Shown: positions 43,365-52,676, numbered from the stretch's first letter. The stretch: 64,000 nucleotides of DNA from Rhizobium etli_C (GCF_014198605.1 NZ_JACIHU010000004.1); one strand, 5' to 3'. The notes: generated by a model from the sequence alone, not told the origin. Translations and numbers: made by a program.

Positions 43365-44582
43365 TCAGTTGATCTTCTTTTTCTTCGGCGGCGCGACAGT
43401 CGCGCCGTTCTCGCCCGGCTGCTCTTCCGGCTGGCCATCGACTGCGATGTTCGGATCCGAACCCTTGTCGGCCTCGAGCTTGCGCCAGCGCTTGACGTTG
43501 GCATTGTGCTCTTCGAGCGTCGCAGCGAAAACGTGGCCGCCGGTGCCGTCGGCGACGAAATAGAGATCCTGGGTTTTCCAAGGGTTGGCGACGGCTTCCA
43601 GCGCATCCTTGCCGGGATTGGCGATCGGCGTCGGCGGCAGGCCCTTGATGACATAGGTATTATAGGGCGTGTCCCGCTTCAGGTCCGACTGGTAGATCGG
43701 CCGGTCGGCCGGCTTTCCCTCGCCTCCGAAGAGCCCGTAGATGATCGTCGGATCGGACTGCAGGCGCATGCCCTTGCCAAGCCGGTTCAGGAAGACCGAC
43801 GCGACATGGGCACGTTCGTCGGGAATGCCGGTTTCCTTTTCGACGATGGAGGCGAGTATGACGAATTCCTCTTTGGATCGCAGCGGCAGCGAGGAATCAC
43901 GCTTGTCCCAGACCTGATCGACGAGCTTCTGCTGTGCCGCCGCCATCTGTTCGATGATTTCCGAACGCTTGGTGCCGCGCGAGAACTTGTAGGTGTCAGG
44001 ACGCAGGCTGCCTTCGGCCGGCAGTGCGGCCGGCAGGTCGCCTTCCAACACCGTATCCTGCAGCATGCGGTCAAACATCTGGCGAACCGTCAGGCCTTCG
44101 GGGAAGGAAACCGAATAGAGAATGGACTTGCCCGATTTCAGCAGCTCCATGATATCGCTCATGGAGGCTTTCGCCTTGATCTCGTATTCGCCGGCCTTCA
44201 GGCTCTCGCCGGCGGAAAGATGTGTCGCCGTCAGATATCGGAAGATGCGGGCATCGGAGATGATCGCATTGCGCTCGAGGTTCGAAGCGATTTCGGCGAG
44301 GCCCGCGCCGTTGCGGACGATGAAATTGGTGTTCGTCTGCAGCGGACCCGGGCTCTGATAGGTCGAGGTCGCGTAGTAGAAGGCGATGACCGCGACGACG
44401 CAGACCAGGACCGCCATCGTCATGATGAAGTTCAGAAAGAGGACGATCTGGCTGCGCGCGTTCTTGGAGCGCTTCGGCGGCTCCGGAACACGTTCCGGAC
44501 GCAGGGCCTCGTTCGGCGACTTCGGGATAATCGGTCCCTTCTGCGCCTGGCTGTCGTTGCTCTGGTTCGTCGTATCGCTCAC
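43365..44582 (-). CDS. mltG: Endolytic murein transglycosylase
   Basis: A bitopic YceG-family protein of 405 residues that cuts nascent glycan strands. A cytoplasmic Pro/Glu/Lys segment (about 65 residues) precedes one membrane span (IVLFLNFIMTMAVLVCVVAVIAF); the periplasmic part has a LysM-like region and the YceG domain with ASIVEKETGIPDERAHVASVFLNRL, which contains the catalytic Glu. A GTG at 44582 is best: AGAGGA is 6 nt upstream, whereas the TTG two codons earlier abuts it. Confidence 0.93.
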   Translation of the reverse strand: MSDTTNQSNDSQAQKGPIIPKSPNEALRPERVPEPPKRSKNARSQIVLFLNFIMTMAVLVCVVAVIAFYYATSTYQSPGPLQTNTNFIVRNGAGLAEIASNLERNAIISDARIFRYLTATHLSAGESLKAGEYEIKAKASMSDIMELLKSGKSILYSVSFPEGLTVRQMFDRMLQDTVLEGDLPAALPAEGSLRPDTYKFSRGTKRSEIIEQMAAAQQKLVDQVWDKRDSSLPLRSKEEFVILASIVEKETGIPDERAHVASVFLNRLGKGMRLQSDPTIIYGLFGGEGKPADRPIYQSDLKRDTPYNTYVIKGLPPTPIANPGKDALEAVANPWKTQDLYFVADGTGGHVFAATLEEHNANVKRWRKLEADKGSDPNIAVDGQPEEQPGENGATVAPPKKKKIN

Positions 44583-44713
44583 CGGCAATCCTCTAAAACT
44601 TGGCCCTCATTCCGCTATTTCGCGAAGCAATGCGGCAAAAACAGGTTCTGCCACAGTTCAACGAAGCCGTTGCCGGTCGTTCAACTCCAGCGCGCCTGCC
44701 ATGGCAAGCCCTT

Positions 44714-45976
44714 TTACTGCGCGTAACGGCGCAGCACGAGCGATGCGTTCGTGCCGCCGAATCCGAACGAATTGGACAGGGCCACGTTGATTTCTCGCTC
44801 GCGAGCCTTGTGCGGAACAAGATCGATCGCCGTCTCGCGTTCGGGATTGTCGAGATTGAGCGTCGGCGGCGCGATATTGTCACGGATGGCCAGCGTGGCG
44901 AAGATCGCCTCGATGGCGCCGGCAGCGCCGAGAAGGTGTCCGGTCGCCGACTTGGTCGAGGACATGGAGATCTTCGACGCCGCATTGCCGACCAGCCGCT
45001 CGACGGCGCCGAGTTCGATCGTGTCGGCCATGGTCGAAGTACCGTGGGCGTTGATGTAGTCGATGTCGGCCGGGGTCAGCCCGGCGCGCTTCAGCGCCAT
45101 CGCCATGCAGCGGCCGGCGCCCTCGCCGTCTTCGGAGGGCGCGGTGATGTGATAGGCGTCTCCCGACAGGCCGTAGCCGACGATTTCGGCATAGATCTTG
45201 GCGCCACGCGCCTTGGCGTGCTCCAGTTCCTCGAGCACGACGATGCCGGCGCCCTCGCCCATGACGAAGCCGTCGCGGTCGCGGTCATAGGGGCGCGAAG
45301 CCTTCTGCGGATCGTCGTTGTGCTGGGTCGACAGTGCCTTGCAGGCGGCAAAGCCTGCGAGCGAAATGCGGCTGACAGGCGATTCCGTACCGCCGGCGAC
45401 CATGACGTCGGCATCACCAAGCGCGATCAGCCGCGCGGCGTCGCCGATCGCATGTGCGCCCGTCGAGCAGGCGGTGACGACCGAATGATTGGGTCCGCGC
45501 AGCTTGTGGCGGATCGACACCTGGCCGGAAACCAGATTGATCAGGCGGCCGGGAATGAAGAAGGGGGAGATGCGGCGCGGGCCCTTGTCGCGCAGGGTGT
45601 AGCCTGCCTCGACGATGCCTTCGATGCCGCCGATGCCGGAGCCGATCAGCACGCCGGTGGCGATCTGATCCTCGTCGCTCTCAGGATGCCAGTTGGCGTC
45701 GGCAAGCGCCATGTCGGCGGCGGCCATGCCGAAGATGATGAAGGGATCGACCTTGCGCTGTTCCTTCGGCTCCATCCACTGATCGACATTGAAGGTGCCG
45801 TCGGCGCCGTCACCGAGCGGAATACGGCAGGCGATCTTGGCGGGAAGGTCGTCGACCTCGAATTCGGTGACGAGGCGGGCGCCGTTCTGGCCGCCGAGCA
45901 GCCGCGACCACGTCACCTCAGTTCCGCATCCCAAGGGTGATACCATGCCGGTACCAGTGATGACGACACGTCTCAT
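44714..45976 (-). CDS. fabF: 3-oxoacyl-ACP synthase II
   Basis: Condenses malonyl-ACP with growing acyl-ACP in fatty acid elongation. The 420-residue thiolase-fold protein has the Cys-His-His triad: Cys-170 in VVTACSTGAHA, His-311 in NAHGTSTMAD and His-347 in SATGHLLGAAG. It lies 93 nt after acpP, with a terminator in between. Confidence 0.97.
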   Translation of the reverse strand: MRRVVITGTGMVSPLGCGTEVTWSRLLGGQNGARLVTEFEVDDLPAKIACRIPLGDGADGTFNVDQWMEPKEQRKVDPFIIFGMAAADMALADANWHPESDEDQIATGVLIGSGIGGIEGIVEAGYTLRDKGPRRISPFFIPGRLINLVSGQVSIRHKLRGPNHSVVTACSTGAHAIGDAARLIALGDADVMVAGGTESPVSRISLAGFAACKALSTQHNDDPQKASRPYDRDRDGFVMGEGAGIVVLEELEHAKARGAKIYAEIVGYGLSGDAYHITAPSEDGEGAGRCMAMALKRAGLTPADIDYINAHGTSTMADTIELGAVERLVGNAASKISMSSTKSATGHLLGAAGAIEAIFATLAIRDNIAPPTLNLDNPERETAIDLVPHKAREREINVALSNSFGFGGTNASLVLRRYAQ

Positions 45977-46027
45977 CGCGTGCTTTCCCCCGTCTCTTAT
46001 GTTCTATGGAGAAATAGGCCGAAAAGA

Positions 46028-46054
46028 AAAGGGCGGACTCCAGGCCCGCCCTTT
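46028..46054 (-). terminator. Terminator/attenuator between acpP and fabF
   Basis: AAAGGGCGG (46028-46036) pairs with CCGCCCTTT (46046-46054); read on the minus strand it is followed by TCTTTTC. It is 15 nt after the acpP stop and oriented to end acpP transcripts, while partial readthrough would feed fabF. Confidence 0.8.
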
Positions 46055-46069
46055 CTCAAATCTACAGGA

Positions 46070-46306
46070 TCAGGCCTGGGCCTTCTCAATAAACTTCACT
46101 GCATCGCCGACCGTCAGGATCGAGTCGGCAGCGTCGTCGGGGATTTCAACGCCGAATTCTTCTTCGAAAGCCATGACAAGTTCGACCGTGTCGAGCGAGT
46201 CGGCGCCCAGATCGTCGATAAAGCTGGCGCTCTCGACGACCTTGTCGGCGTCGACGCCAAGATGATCAATAACAATTTTCTTTACGCGTTCTGCGATATC
46301 GCTCAT
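46070..46306 (-). CDS. acpP: Acyl carrier protein
   Basis: The 78-residue acidic carrier of fatty acid synthesis. Ser-37 in DLGADSLDTVEL takes the 4'-phosphopantetheine arm. It lies between fabG (286 nt upstream) and fabF, followed by its own hairpin terminator, and is probably transcribed strongly from a promoter in the fabG-acpP gap. Confidence 0.98.
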   Translation of the reverse strand: MSDIAERVKKIVIDHLGVDADKVVESASFIDDLGADSLDTVELVMAFEEEFGVEIPDDAADSILTVGDAVKFIEKAQA

Positions 46307-46592
46307 GTCGGTTTCCTCGACCTTATGTCCTGAACGGAATGCCCTTGCGGCACCCCTACCCTGTTTCAGCCTGCGATGTTTTCAGACATCCTCGGCAAAC
46401 TCGTTTACCCGGCTTCAGAGATTTCCCAGGCTTGCGAAAAGCCCGCCGGTCCGTCTGCTTTCTCGGGACGACTGTTCACAGTCATGGCCCGCTTAACATG
46501 GTTTAAGTCTGCCGCAAAGCCAGAAAATCAACGCTTCGTGATTGCTCAACATGCTATTGGCGGAATTATCCCCGCGCCGATGGTTTGTCGTT

Positions 46593-47330
46593 TCAGATCA
46601 TCGCCATGCCGCCGTTTACGTGCAGCGTCTGACCGGTCATGTAGGCAGCCTCGGAGGACGCAAGATAGGCAACCGCAGAAGCGACTTCGCCGCCCGTGCC
46701 CATCCGCTTCATCGGGATCGCCCCCATGATCGCTTCCTTCTGCTTATCGTTCAGCTTGCCGGTCATGGCGCTTTCGATGAAGCCGGGTGCGACGCAGTTG
46801 ACGGTTACGTTGCGGGTGGCGATTTCCTGCGCCAGCGACTTGGTGAAGCCGATCATGCCGGCCTTGGAGGCGCAGTAATTGGCCTGCCCCGGATTGCCGG
46901 TGACGCCGACGACGGAGGTGATGTTGATGATGCGGCCATAACGGCGGCGCATCATCGGGTGCGTCAACTCGCGCGTCAGACGAAACGTCGACGTCAGATT
47001 GACTTCGAGAACGGCGTCCCAGTCCTCGTCGCTCATGCGCACGAAGAGGCCGTCCCTGGTGATGCCGGCATTGTTGACGAGGATATCGACGCCTTCGAGT
47101 TCGGCTTCGGCCTTCTGGCCGAGCGCCTTGACTTCGTCGCGGTCCGACAGGTTGGCCGGGAAGATCTTGACGCGCTCGCCGAGCTCGGCTGCCAGCGCTT
47201 CCAGCTTCTCGACGCGGGTGCCGTGCAGGCCGACGGTGGCGCCCTGCTTATGAAGAAGGCGGGCGATTTCCTCGCCGATACCGCCCGATGCGCCGGTGAC
47301 GAGAGCCTTGCGGCCGGAAAGATCGAACAT
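46593..47330 (-). CDS. fabG: 3-oxoacyl-ACP reductase
   Basis: NADPH-dependent ketoreductase of fatty acid elongation, 245 residues. It has TGASGGIGEEIAR, NNAGITRDGLFVRM and the Ser-Tyr-Lys catalytic set (NITSVVGVTGNPGQ, YCASK). ATG at 47330 (MFDLSGRKALVTG) gives the usual length. fabD lies 30 nt upstream. Confidence 0.97.
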   Translation of the reverse strand: MFDLSGRKALVTGASGGIGEEIARLLHKQGATVGLHGTRVEKLEALAAELGERVKIFPANLSDRDEVKALGQKAEAELEGVDILVNNAGITRDGLFVRMSDEDWDAVLEVNLTSTFRLTRELTHPMMRRRYGRIINITSVVGVTGNPGQANYCASKAGMIGFTKSLAQEIATRNVTVNCVAPGFIESAMTGKLNDKQKEAIMGAIPMKRMGTGGEVASAVAYLASSEAAYMTGQTLHVNGGMAMI

Positions 47331-47360
47331 GGAAACGTTCCTTATATCTGGAGATATCAA

Positions 47361-48305
47361 TCAGGCCATGAGGGCGGCGACGGCCGCGTCGATATCCGCC
47401 GGACCGCCGACGGAGATGCCGTTGACCGTTTTGTCGATGCGGCGGGCAAGACCGGTCAGCACCTTGCCGGAACCGAGCTCATAAAGCGTCGTCACGCCAT
47501 TGCCGGCGAACCACTCCACAGTCTCGCGCCAGCGGACCTGGCCGGTCACCTGTTCGACCAGGAGGTTCGCGATCTCGTCGGCACCCGTCACCGGGGCGGC
47601 GCGGACATTGGCGATGAGGGGCACGAGCGGATCGGACTTGGCGACCGTTGCCAGCGCTGCGCGCATGGCCTCTGCGGCGGGCGCCATCAGCTTGGAATGG
47701 AAGGGAGCCGAGACCGGCAGCAGAATGGCGCGTTTGGCGCCCTTGTCGGTTGCCAGACCGGCGGCCTTTTCGACGGCCGCCTTCTCGCCCGAAATGACGA
47801 TCTGGCCGCCGCCATTGTCGTTGGCGATCTGGCAGGCGCCGGTGGCGGCGGCCTCTTCGCAGACGGCTGCGACATCGGCATGTTCCAGCCCGATGATCGC
47901 CGCCATGGCGCCGACGCCGACCGGGACGGCGGCCTGCATGGCATTGCCGCGAATGCGCAGCAGCCGCGCCGTATCGGCGAGCGAAAACGTGCCGGCGGCG
48001 CAAAGTGCCGAATATTCGCCGAGCGAGTGGCCGGCGACAAAGGCGACCTTGGACTTCAGATCCAGCCCCTTGGCTTGGAGAACACGGACTACGGCGATCG
48101 AGACGGCCATCAGCGCCGGCTGGGCGTTCGCCGTCAAGGTCAACGTGTCCTCGGGACCGTTGAACATGACGTCCGAAAGCTTTTCACCGAGCGCCTCGTC
48201 GACTTCTTCGAAAACGGCGCGGGCTTCCGCGAAATTCTCGGCCAGATCCTTGCCCATGCCGACGGCCTGACTGCCCTGGCCGGGAAAAGTGAAAGCAATG
48301 GTCAT
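47361..48305 (-). CDS. fabD: Malonyl-CoA:ACP transacylase
   Basis: Loads malonate from CoA onto ACP. The 314-residue protein begins MTIAFTFPGQGSQAVGMG, has the nucleophile Ser in GHSLGEYSAL and His in VSAPFHSKLM. It heads the minus-strand fab cluster. ATG at 48305; the frame beyond is not conserved. Divergent from an aldo/keto reductase gene across 201 nt. Confidence 0.97.
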   Translation of the reverse strand: MTIAFTFPGQGSQAVGMGKDLAENFAEARAVFEEVDEALGEKLSDVMFNGPEDTLTLTANAQPALMAVSIAVVRVLQAKGLDLKSKVAFVAGHSLGEYSALCAAGTFSLADTARLLRIRGNAMQAAVPVGVGAMAAIIGLEHADVAAVCEEAAATGACQIANDNGGGQIVISGEKAAVEKAAGLATDKGAKRAILLPVSAPFHSKLMAPAAEAMRAALATVAKSDPLVPLIANVRAAPVTGADEIANLLVEQVTGQVRWRETVEWFAGNGVTTLYELGSGKVLTGLARRIDKTVNGISVGGPADIDAAVAALMA

Positions 48306-48506
48306 TCTGATGTCCCTGATTGCGCCCCTCGAGGCTGTTTTGCCTCCAATTGACATTCTTTCCGGCAGAGTCAAGTGGCGGAACCTTCTGCACAAAGCCT
48401 TTCGCCCCGGAGCAAAAGCCCGGTTTTTGCACTTGCGCTCCGTCAAATCCGGCCTAGATTTGCCCCGTCCTCCCCAAGGTTCCAACCTCTCTTCCAAGGT
48501 TTTTCC

Positions 48507-49550
48507 ATGAAGTATAATTCACTCGGCCGTACCGACATTTCCGTTTCGGAGATCTGCCTTGGCACCATGACCTGGGGTTCGCAGAACAGCGAAGCCGACG
48601 CGCATGCGCAGATGAATTACGCCGTCGAAAAGGGCGTCAATTTCTTCGATACAGCCGAGCTTTATCCGACCACCCCGGTTTCGGCGCAGACACAGGGCTG
48701 GACCGAAGACTATATCGGCAGCTGGTTCGAAAAGACCGGCAAGCGCGGGGAAATCGTGCTCGCCACCAAGGTTGCCGGCCGCGGCCGCGATTATCTGCGC
48801 GGCGGCGAAGGAGCGGACGCGAGGAACATCCGCCTGGCGCTCGAGGCCAGTCTGAAGCGGCTGAAGACGGATTATGTCGACCTCTATCAGGTGCACTGGC
48901 CGAACCGCGGGCATTTTCACTTCCGGCAGAACTGGAGCTACAACCCCTTCAACCAGGATCGCGACAAGGCCGTCGCCAACATGCTCGACATCCTGGAAAC
49001 GCTCGGCGCGCTGGTCAAGGAAGGCAAGATCCGGGCGATCGGTCTTTCCAACGAAACCACCTGGGGCATCCAGAAATATCTGACGCTGTCAGAACAGAAG
49101 AGCCTGCCGCGCGTCGCCAGCGTGCAGAACGAATACAATCTGCTCTACCGCCATTTCGATCTCGATCTCGCCGAGCTCTCGCATCACGAGGATGTCGGGC
49201 TGCTCGCCTATTCGCCGCTCGCGGGCGGCATCCTGACCGGCAAATATGTCGATGGCGGCAGGCCGAAGGGGTCGCGCGCCTCGATCAATCCCGATATCGG
49301 CGGCCGGCTGCAGCCGCTGCAGGAGCCGGCGACCAAGGCCTATCTGGCTCTCGCGGCCCGATATGGTCTCGACCCGGCGGTCATGGCGCTCGCCTTCTGC
49401 CGATCGAGGCCCTTCATGACCTCGGTCATCATCGGCGCGACCTCGATGGAACAGCTGGAAATCGATCTCGGCGCGGCCGAGCTGACGCTTTCGGAGGAGG
49501 TGCTGGCGGAGATTGCCAAGGTGCACCGGCAGTATCCGCTGACGCTTTGA
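48507..49550 (+). CDS. Aldo/keto reductase (Tas-like)
   Basis: A 347-residue TIM-barrel NADPH reductase. It has GTMTWGSQNSEADAHAQ, FFDTAELYPT with catalytic Asp and Tyr, TKVAGRGRDY (Lys), HWPNRG (His) and IGLSNETTWGI; the long insert and VPVSAQTQGWTEDYIGSW match the Tas subgroup. No partner gene is adjacent, and the substrate is unknown. ATG at 48507. Confidence 0.92.
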   Translation: MKYNSLGRTDISVSEICLGTMTWGSQNSEADAHAQMNYAVEKGVNFFDTAELYPTTPVSAQTQGWTEDYIGSWFEKTGKRGEIVLATKVAGRGRDYLRGGEGADARNIRLALEASLKRLKTDYVDLYQVHWPNRGHFHFRQNWSYNPFNQDRDKAVANMLDILETLGALVKEGKIRAIGLSNETTWGIQKYLTLSEQKSLPRVASVQNEYNLLYRHFDLDLAELSHHEDVGLLAYSPLAGGILTGKYVDGGRPKGSRASINPDIGGRLQPLQEPATKAYLALAARYGLDPAVMALAFCRSRPFMTSVIIGATSMEQLEIDLGAAELTLSEEVLAEIAKVHRQYPLTL

Positions 49551-49852
49551 TCACCCGCCCCGGCGCTAACGATTGGCCTCAGTCGGGCTCGAATGTCCGA
49601 TTGGGGTTGCCTTTCCCCGAAAAATCCGTATAAGCCGCGCTGTTCGTTAACCCGGTCTTCTGGCTGGTGGCTGAACGGAGGGCCGGTTTCCTCGGAAATC
49701 GTTCGGAACGGAAGCGTTCCAGCCTCCCGTGTCTCCGCTCTCGACCGTCTCGGAAAACGCTTTCTTGCCTGGGTCCGCCCAATCAGGAGCAGTCGTTGAG
49801 GCTTAGCCGCCGAATATCGGGTTGAACCAAACGCAAGAAAGGCAAAGCTGTC
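49551..49852 (+). promoter_or_regulatory. Promoter and long leader of the rpsF operon
   Basis: 302 nt without a gene. TTGCCT (49607-49612), 16 nt, then TATAAG (49629-49634) form a sigma70-like promoter, which would give a leader of about 210 nt before rpsF. Within it GGAACG and CGTTCC (49705-49720) make a 6-bp hairpin with a GAAG loop. S6:S18 is known to control its own operon through leader RNA in several bacteria; whether this leader does so is unproven. Confidence 0.5.
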
Positions 49853-50311
49853 ATGGCTCTTTATGAACATGTATTCCTTGCCCGGCAGGATATTTCCGCT
49901 CAGCAGGTCGATGCCCTCGTAGAACAGTACAAGGGTGTGATCGAAGCTAACGGCGGTAAAGTCGGGCGTATCGAGAACTGGGGCCTCAAGTCCCTCACCT
50001 ACCGCATCAAGAAGAACCGTAAGGCGCACTATGCGCTGATGGACATTGACGCCCCGGCTGCTGCGATCCAGGAAATGGAACGCCAGATGCGCATCAGCGA
50101 AGACGTTCTTCGCTACATGACCATCGCCGTCGAAAAGCACGAAGAAGGCCCGTCTGCCATGCTGCAGAAGCGCGACCGCGACGACCGCGGCCCGCGTGAA
50201 GGCGGCGACCGTGGCCCGCGCCGCGAATTCGGTGACCGTCCGCCGCGCCGTGACGGCGACTTCCAGCGTGGCCCGCGTCCGGATCGCGCTCCCCGCGAAG
50301 ACCGTGCATAA
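49853..50311 (+). CDS. rpsF: 30S ribosomal protein S6
   Basis: A 152-residue S6 protein. Residues 1-95 are the usual fold (MALYEHVFLARQDISAQQVD, NWGLKSLTYRIKKNRKAHYALMDI). The last 50 residues are an Arg/Asp/Gly/Pro-rich tail with repeats of the type DRGPR, longer than in enterobacterial S6. AAGAAAGG lies before the ATG. rpsR follows after 12 nt. Confidence 0.97.
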   Translation: MALYEHVFLARQDISAQQVDALVEQYKGVIEANGGKVGRIENWGLKSLTYRIKKNRKAHYALMDIDAPAAAIQEMERQMRISEDVLRYMTIAVEKHEEGPSAMLQKRDRDDRGPREGGDRGPRREFGDRPPRRDGDFQRGPRPDRAPREDRA

Positions 50312-50323
50312 GGAGATATAAGA

Positions 50324-50572
50324 ATGTCTGAAGCTTCCTCCGCACCGGTCCGCCGCCCGTTCCATCGCCGCCGCAAGACCTGCCCGTTCTCCGGCGCAAA
50401 CGCACCGCGGATCGACTACAAGGACGTCCGTCTGCTGCAGCGCTACATTTCCGAGCGCGGCAAGATCGTTCCGTCCCGCATCACGGCCGTTTCCCAGAAG
50501 AAGCAGCGCGAACTCGCCCAGGCGATCAAGCGCGCCCGTTTCCTCGGCCTGCTGCCGTACGTCGTCGCCTAA
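50324..50572 (+). CDS. rpsR: 30S ribosomal protein S18
   Basis: An 82-residue S18: RRRKTCPFSGANAPRIDYKDVRLLQRYISERGKI and RFLGLLPYV, as expected. It binds S6 and 16S rRNA in the platform. AGGAG precedes the ATG at 50324. It is followed by a hairpin at 50584-50608. Confidence 0.98.
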   Translation: MSEASSAPVRRPFHRRRKTCPFSGANAPRIDYKDVRLLQRYISERGKIVPSRITAVSQKKQRELAQAIKRARFLGLLPYVVA

Positions 50573-50583
50573 TTGAATGTGTG

Positions 50584-50608
50584 ACCCCCGGATTTCTGAT
50601 CCGGGGGT
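50584..50608 (+). terminator. Hairpin after rpsR
   Basis: A perfect 10-bp stem (ACCCCCGGAT, TTCTG loop, ATCCGGGGGT), 11 nt beyond the rpsR stop. No T tract follows beyond TTG, so it may only attenuate transcription into the next gene. Confidence 0.6.
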
Positions 50609-50720
50609 TGCCTCCCTTCCGCGATGGGCGCGGATCGGAACTGTTAAAACCCATGTTGAGACGTTTCTGAATTCGATTCAGCAACATCCTCTAACTGCTT
50701 GATGAAGCAGGACAGCGACC

Positions 50721-51707
50721 TTGAAACGACTGGATCTTAAAACGCTGCTGACCGGCGCACTCGCCGGCTTGACCGCTGCCCTGCTGGTGCTGGGCGCGAG
50801 CGTGCAGCCGTCGTTTTTCAGTGCGCTCCTCTATACTGCTTCGGCACTGCCGATCCTGCTTGTCGGGCTCGGCTGGGGCAATGTCGCCGCGATTGTGGCC
50901 GTCGTCACTGCAGCCGCACTTGGCGCGGTCTTCATCTCGCCCTCCTTCGCGCTGATCATGACGCTGGTGACGCTGCTGCCGGCCGGCTGGCTCAGCCACC
51001 TCGCCAATCTCGCCCGCCCCGCATCCGAACTCGGCGGTCCGGACCACCTGCTCGCCTGGTATCCGCTCTCCGATATCCTGTTGCATCTTTGCGGCCTGGT
51101 GACGTTCGCCGTCATCGTCATCGGTGTGATAATCGGCTACGGGCCCGAGATCACCGATCCGATCGTCGATCTGCTGATTACCTCTCTCAAGCAGCAGCAG
51201 CCGGAATTCATGCCCGATCCGGCGGCGACCGCGCAGACCAAATCGCTGATCCTGCTGATGCTGCCGGCTTTGCAGGGCGGCATGTGGGTGACAATGCTGT
51301 TCGCCGCCTATTATTTCGCGGTGCGCATCGTCGCGGCATCCGGCCGCGGCCTCCGCCCCCGCGAGGACATTCCCTCGTCGCTGCGCATGAACCGCAACTC
51401 GATCTTCATCTTCCTCGCCGGGCTTGCCGCCTGCTTCTTCGGCGGCGTTCCGGCGCTGATCGGCGCGACCGTGATCGGCACTTTCGGCGCCGGCTTCATG
51501 CTCTCCGGCTTCGCCTCGCTGCATTTCCGCACGCGCGGCAAGGACTGGCGCTTGCCGGCCCTCATCCTCTGCTATCTGGCCTCCATGCTCATGATGCTGC
51601 CAGCTCTCCTCATCCTCGTCCTCGGTCTCGTCGATACGCGCAAGGCGATCGCGCTGACCCCGGCGAAAGATGCCGATGCCCCCAAACAACCCGATACGAA
51701 AATCTGA
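50721..51707 (+). CDS. DUF2232 membrane protein
   Basis: A 328-residue membrane protein with about eight spans (ALAGLTAALLVLGASV, NVAAIVAVVTAAALGAVF, and more), of the DUF2232/YybS-like family regularly found between rpsR and rplI in alphaproteobacteria. Function is unknown; a link to ribosome synthesis or membrane transport is only suggested by position. rplI follows after 21 nt, so they probably share a transcript. Confidence 0.88.
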   Translation: MKRLDLKTLLTGALAGLTAALLVLGASVQPSFFSALLYTASALPILLVGLGWGNVAAIVAVVTAAALGAVFISPSFALIMTLVTLLPAGWLSHLANLARPASELGGPDHLLAWYPLSDILLHLCGLVTFAVIVIGVIIGYGPEITDPIVDLLITSLKQQQPEFMPDPAATAQTKSLILLMLPALQGGMWVTMLFAAYYFAVRIVAASGRGLRPREDIPSSLRMNRNSIFIFLAGLAACFFGGVPALIGATVIGTFGAGFMLSGFASLHFRTRGKDWRLPALILCYLASMLMMLPALLILVLGLVDTRKAIALTPAKDADAPKQPDTKI

Positions 51708-51728
51708 GACACAGAAAGGAAAAAGAAA

Positions 51729-52307
51729 ATGGAAGTCATCCTTCTCGAACGCATCTCCAAGCTCGGCCAGATGGGCGAAACCGTAAAGGTTCGCGACGGC
51801 TTTGCCCGTAACTACCTGCTGCCGCTCGGCAAGGCGCTGCGCGCCAACGCCGCCAACAAGACCCGCTTCGAAGCCGAGCGCGCGACGCTCGAAGCCCGCA
51901 ACCTCGAGCGCAAGTCGGAAGCCCAGAAGGTCGCCGACGTTCTCGACGGCAAGTCCTTCATCGTCGTGCGCTCCGCCGGCGAAACCGGCCAGCTCTACGG
52001 CTCGGTTGCTGCCCGTGACGTCGTCGAGATTCTCGCCGCCGAAGGCTTCAACATCGGCCGCAACCAGGTTCACCTGAACACGCCGATCAAGGCGATCGGC
52101 CTGCACAAGGTTGAGCTGCAGCTGCATGCCGAAGTCGAAATCAATGTCGAGCTGAACGTTGCCCGTTCCGCCGAAGAGGCTGAGCGCCAGGCCAAGGGCG
52201 AAGAACTCACCTCGGTCGACGCGATCTACGGCGTCGACGAAGACGCGCTGCGTCCGGAAGATTTCTTCGATCCGGAAGCCGACGGCATCGACGAAGACGA
52301 AGCATAA
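51729..52307 (+). CDS. rplI: 50S ribosomal protein L9
   Basis: A 192-residue L9 with the N domain (MEVILLERISKLGQMGETVKVRDGFARNYLLPLGKA), central helix and C domain. The C terminus has an acidic extension (about 40 residues, ending DGIDEDEA) beyond the usual 150, common in alphaproteobacteria. AAAGGAAAAAG precedes the ATG, and a strong terminator follows. Confidence 0.98.
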   Translation: MEVILLERISKLGQMGETVKVRDGFARNYLLPLGKALRANAANKTRFEAERATLEARNLERKSEAQKVADVLDGKSFIVVRSAGETGQLYGSVAARDVVEILAAEGFNIGRNQVHLNTPIKAIGLHKVELQLHAEVEINVELNVARSAEEAERQAKGEELTSVDAIYGVDEDALRPEDFFDPEADGIDEDEA

Positions 52308-52676
52308 GTTTCGCCGGACACGATCCGCGAGAGGGAAGCCCGGCCGTTGCGCCGGGCTTTTTCGTTTCATCCGCTTGACGGGAAACAACCGGGGAGATCA
52401 TCTTTTACAGGGGATTTCCGGATGTTTTTGCTGCGTGCCCGATGTCGTCGCGTTACCATGGCGATCTCCGGAACGAATGAGCTGAGTCGGCTCCCGTACC
52501 GTGTCCTACCGGTGACACTCCCGGTATTTCTCGCTTGTGTCGCCCAGGACTGTGGAGAAGTCGAACAACGTGCACAGCGTTCGGGATTTAGGCGATGCGG
52601 ACCTCCGCTCCTTTTGCAGCCCCTTGATTTTCTCCATCCGGAATTGCAAATCCGGAGTTGGAAAAAGACAGAACGG
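52308..52676. promoter_or_regulatory. rplI-dnaB intergenic region
   Basis: 369 nt without a gene. After the rplI terminator (52336-52362) there is CTTGACG at 52374, fitting the alphaproteobacterial -35, but no good -10 at the right distance. Nearer dnaB, TCCGGA occurs twice around ATTGCAAA. No conserved reading frame or RNA was recognised. Confidence 0.4.
52336..52362 (+). terminator. Rho-independent terminator of rplI
   Basis: AAGCCCGGC (52336-52344) and GCCGGGCTT (52351-52359) with a 6-nt loop, followed by TTTTTCG, 28 nt after the rplI stop. Confidence 0.88.

Noticed and set aside
46492..46507. CtrA site between fabG and acpP
   Set aside because: The two TTAA boxes are 6 nt apart rather than 7, so it does not fit the full CtrA site.
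46542..48353. A 603-codon plus-strand frame opposite fabG and fabD
   Set aside because: It crosses two well-supported genes on the other strand and has no family features.
52308..52676. A small RNA gene or coding extension before dnaB
   Set aside because: The frame is open but unconserved and lacks a start context; no strong promoter plus terminator pair encloses an RNA.
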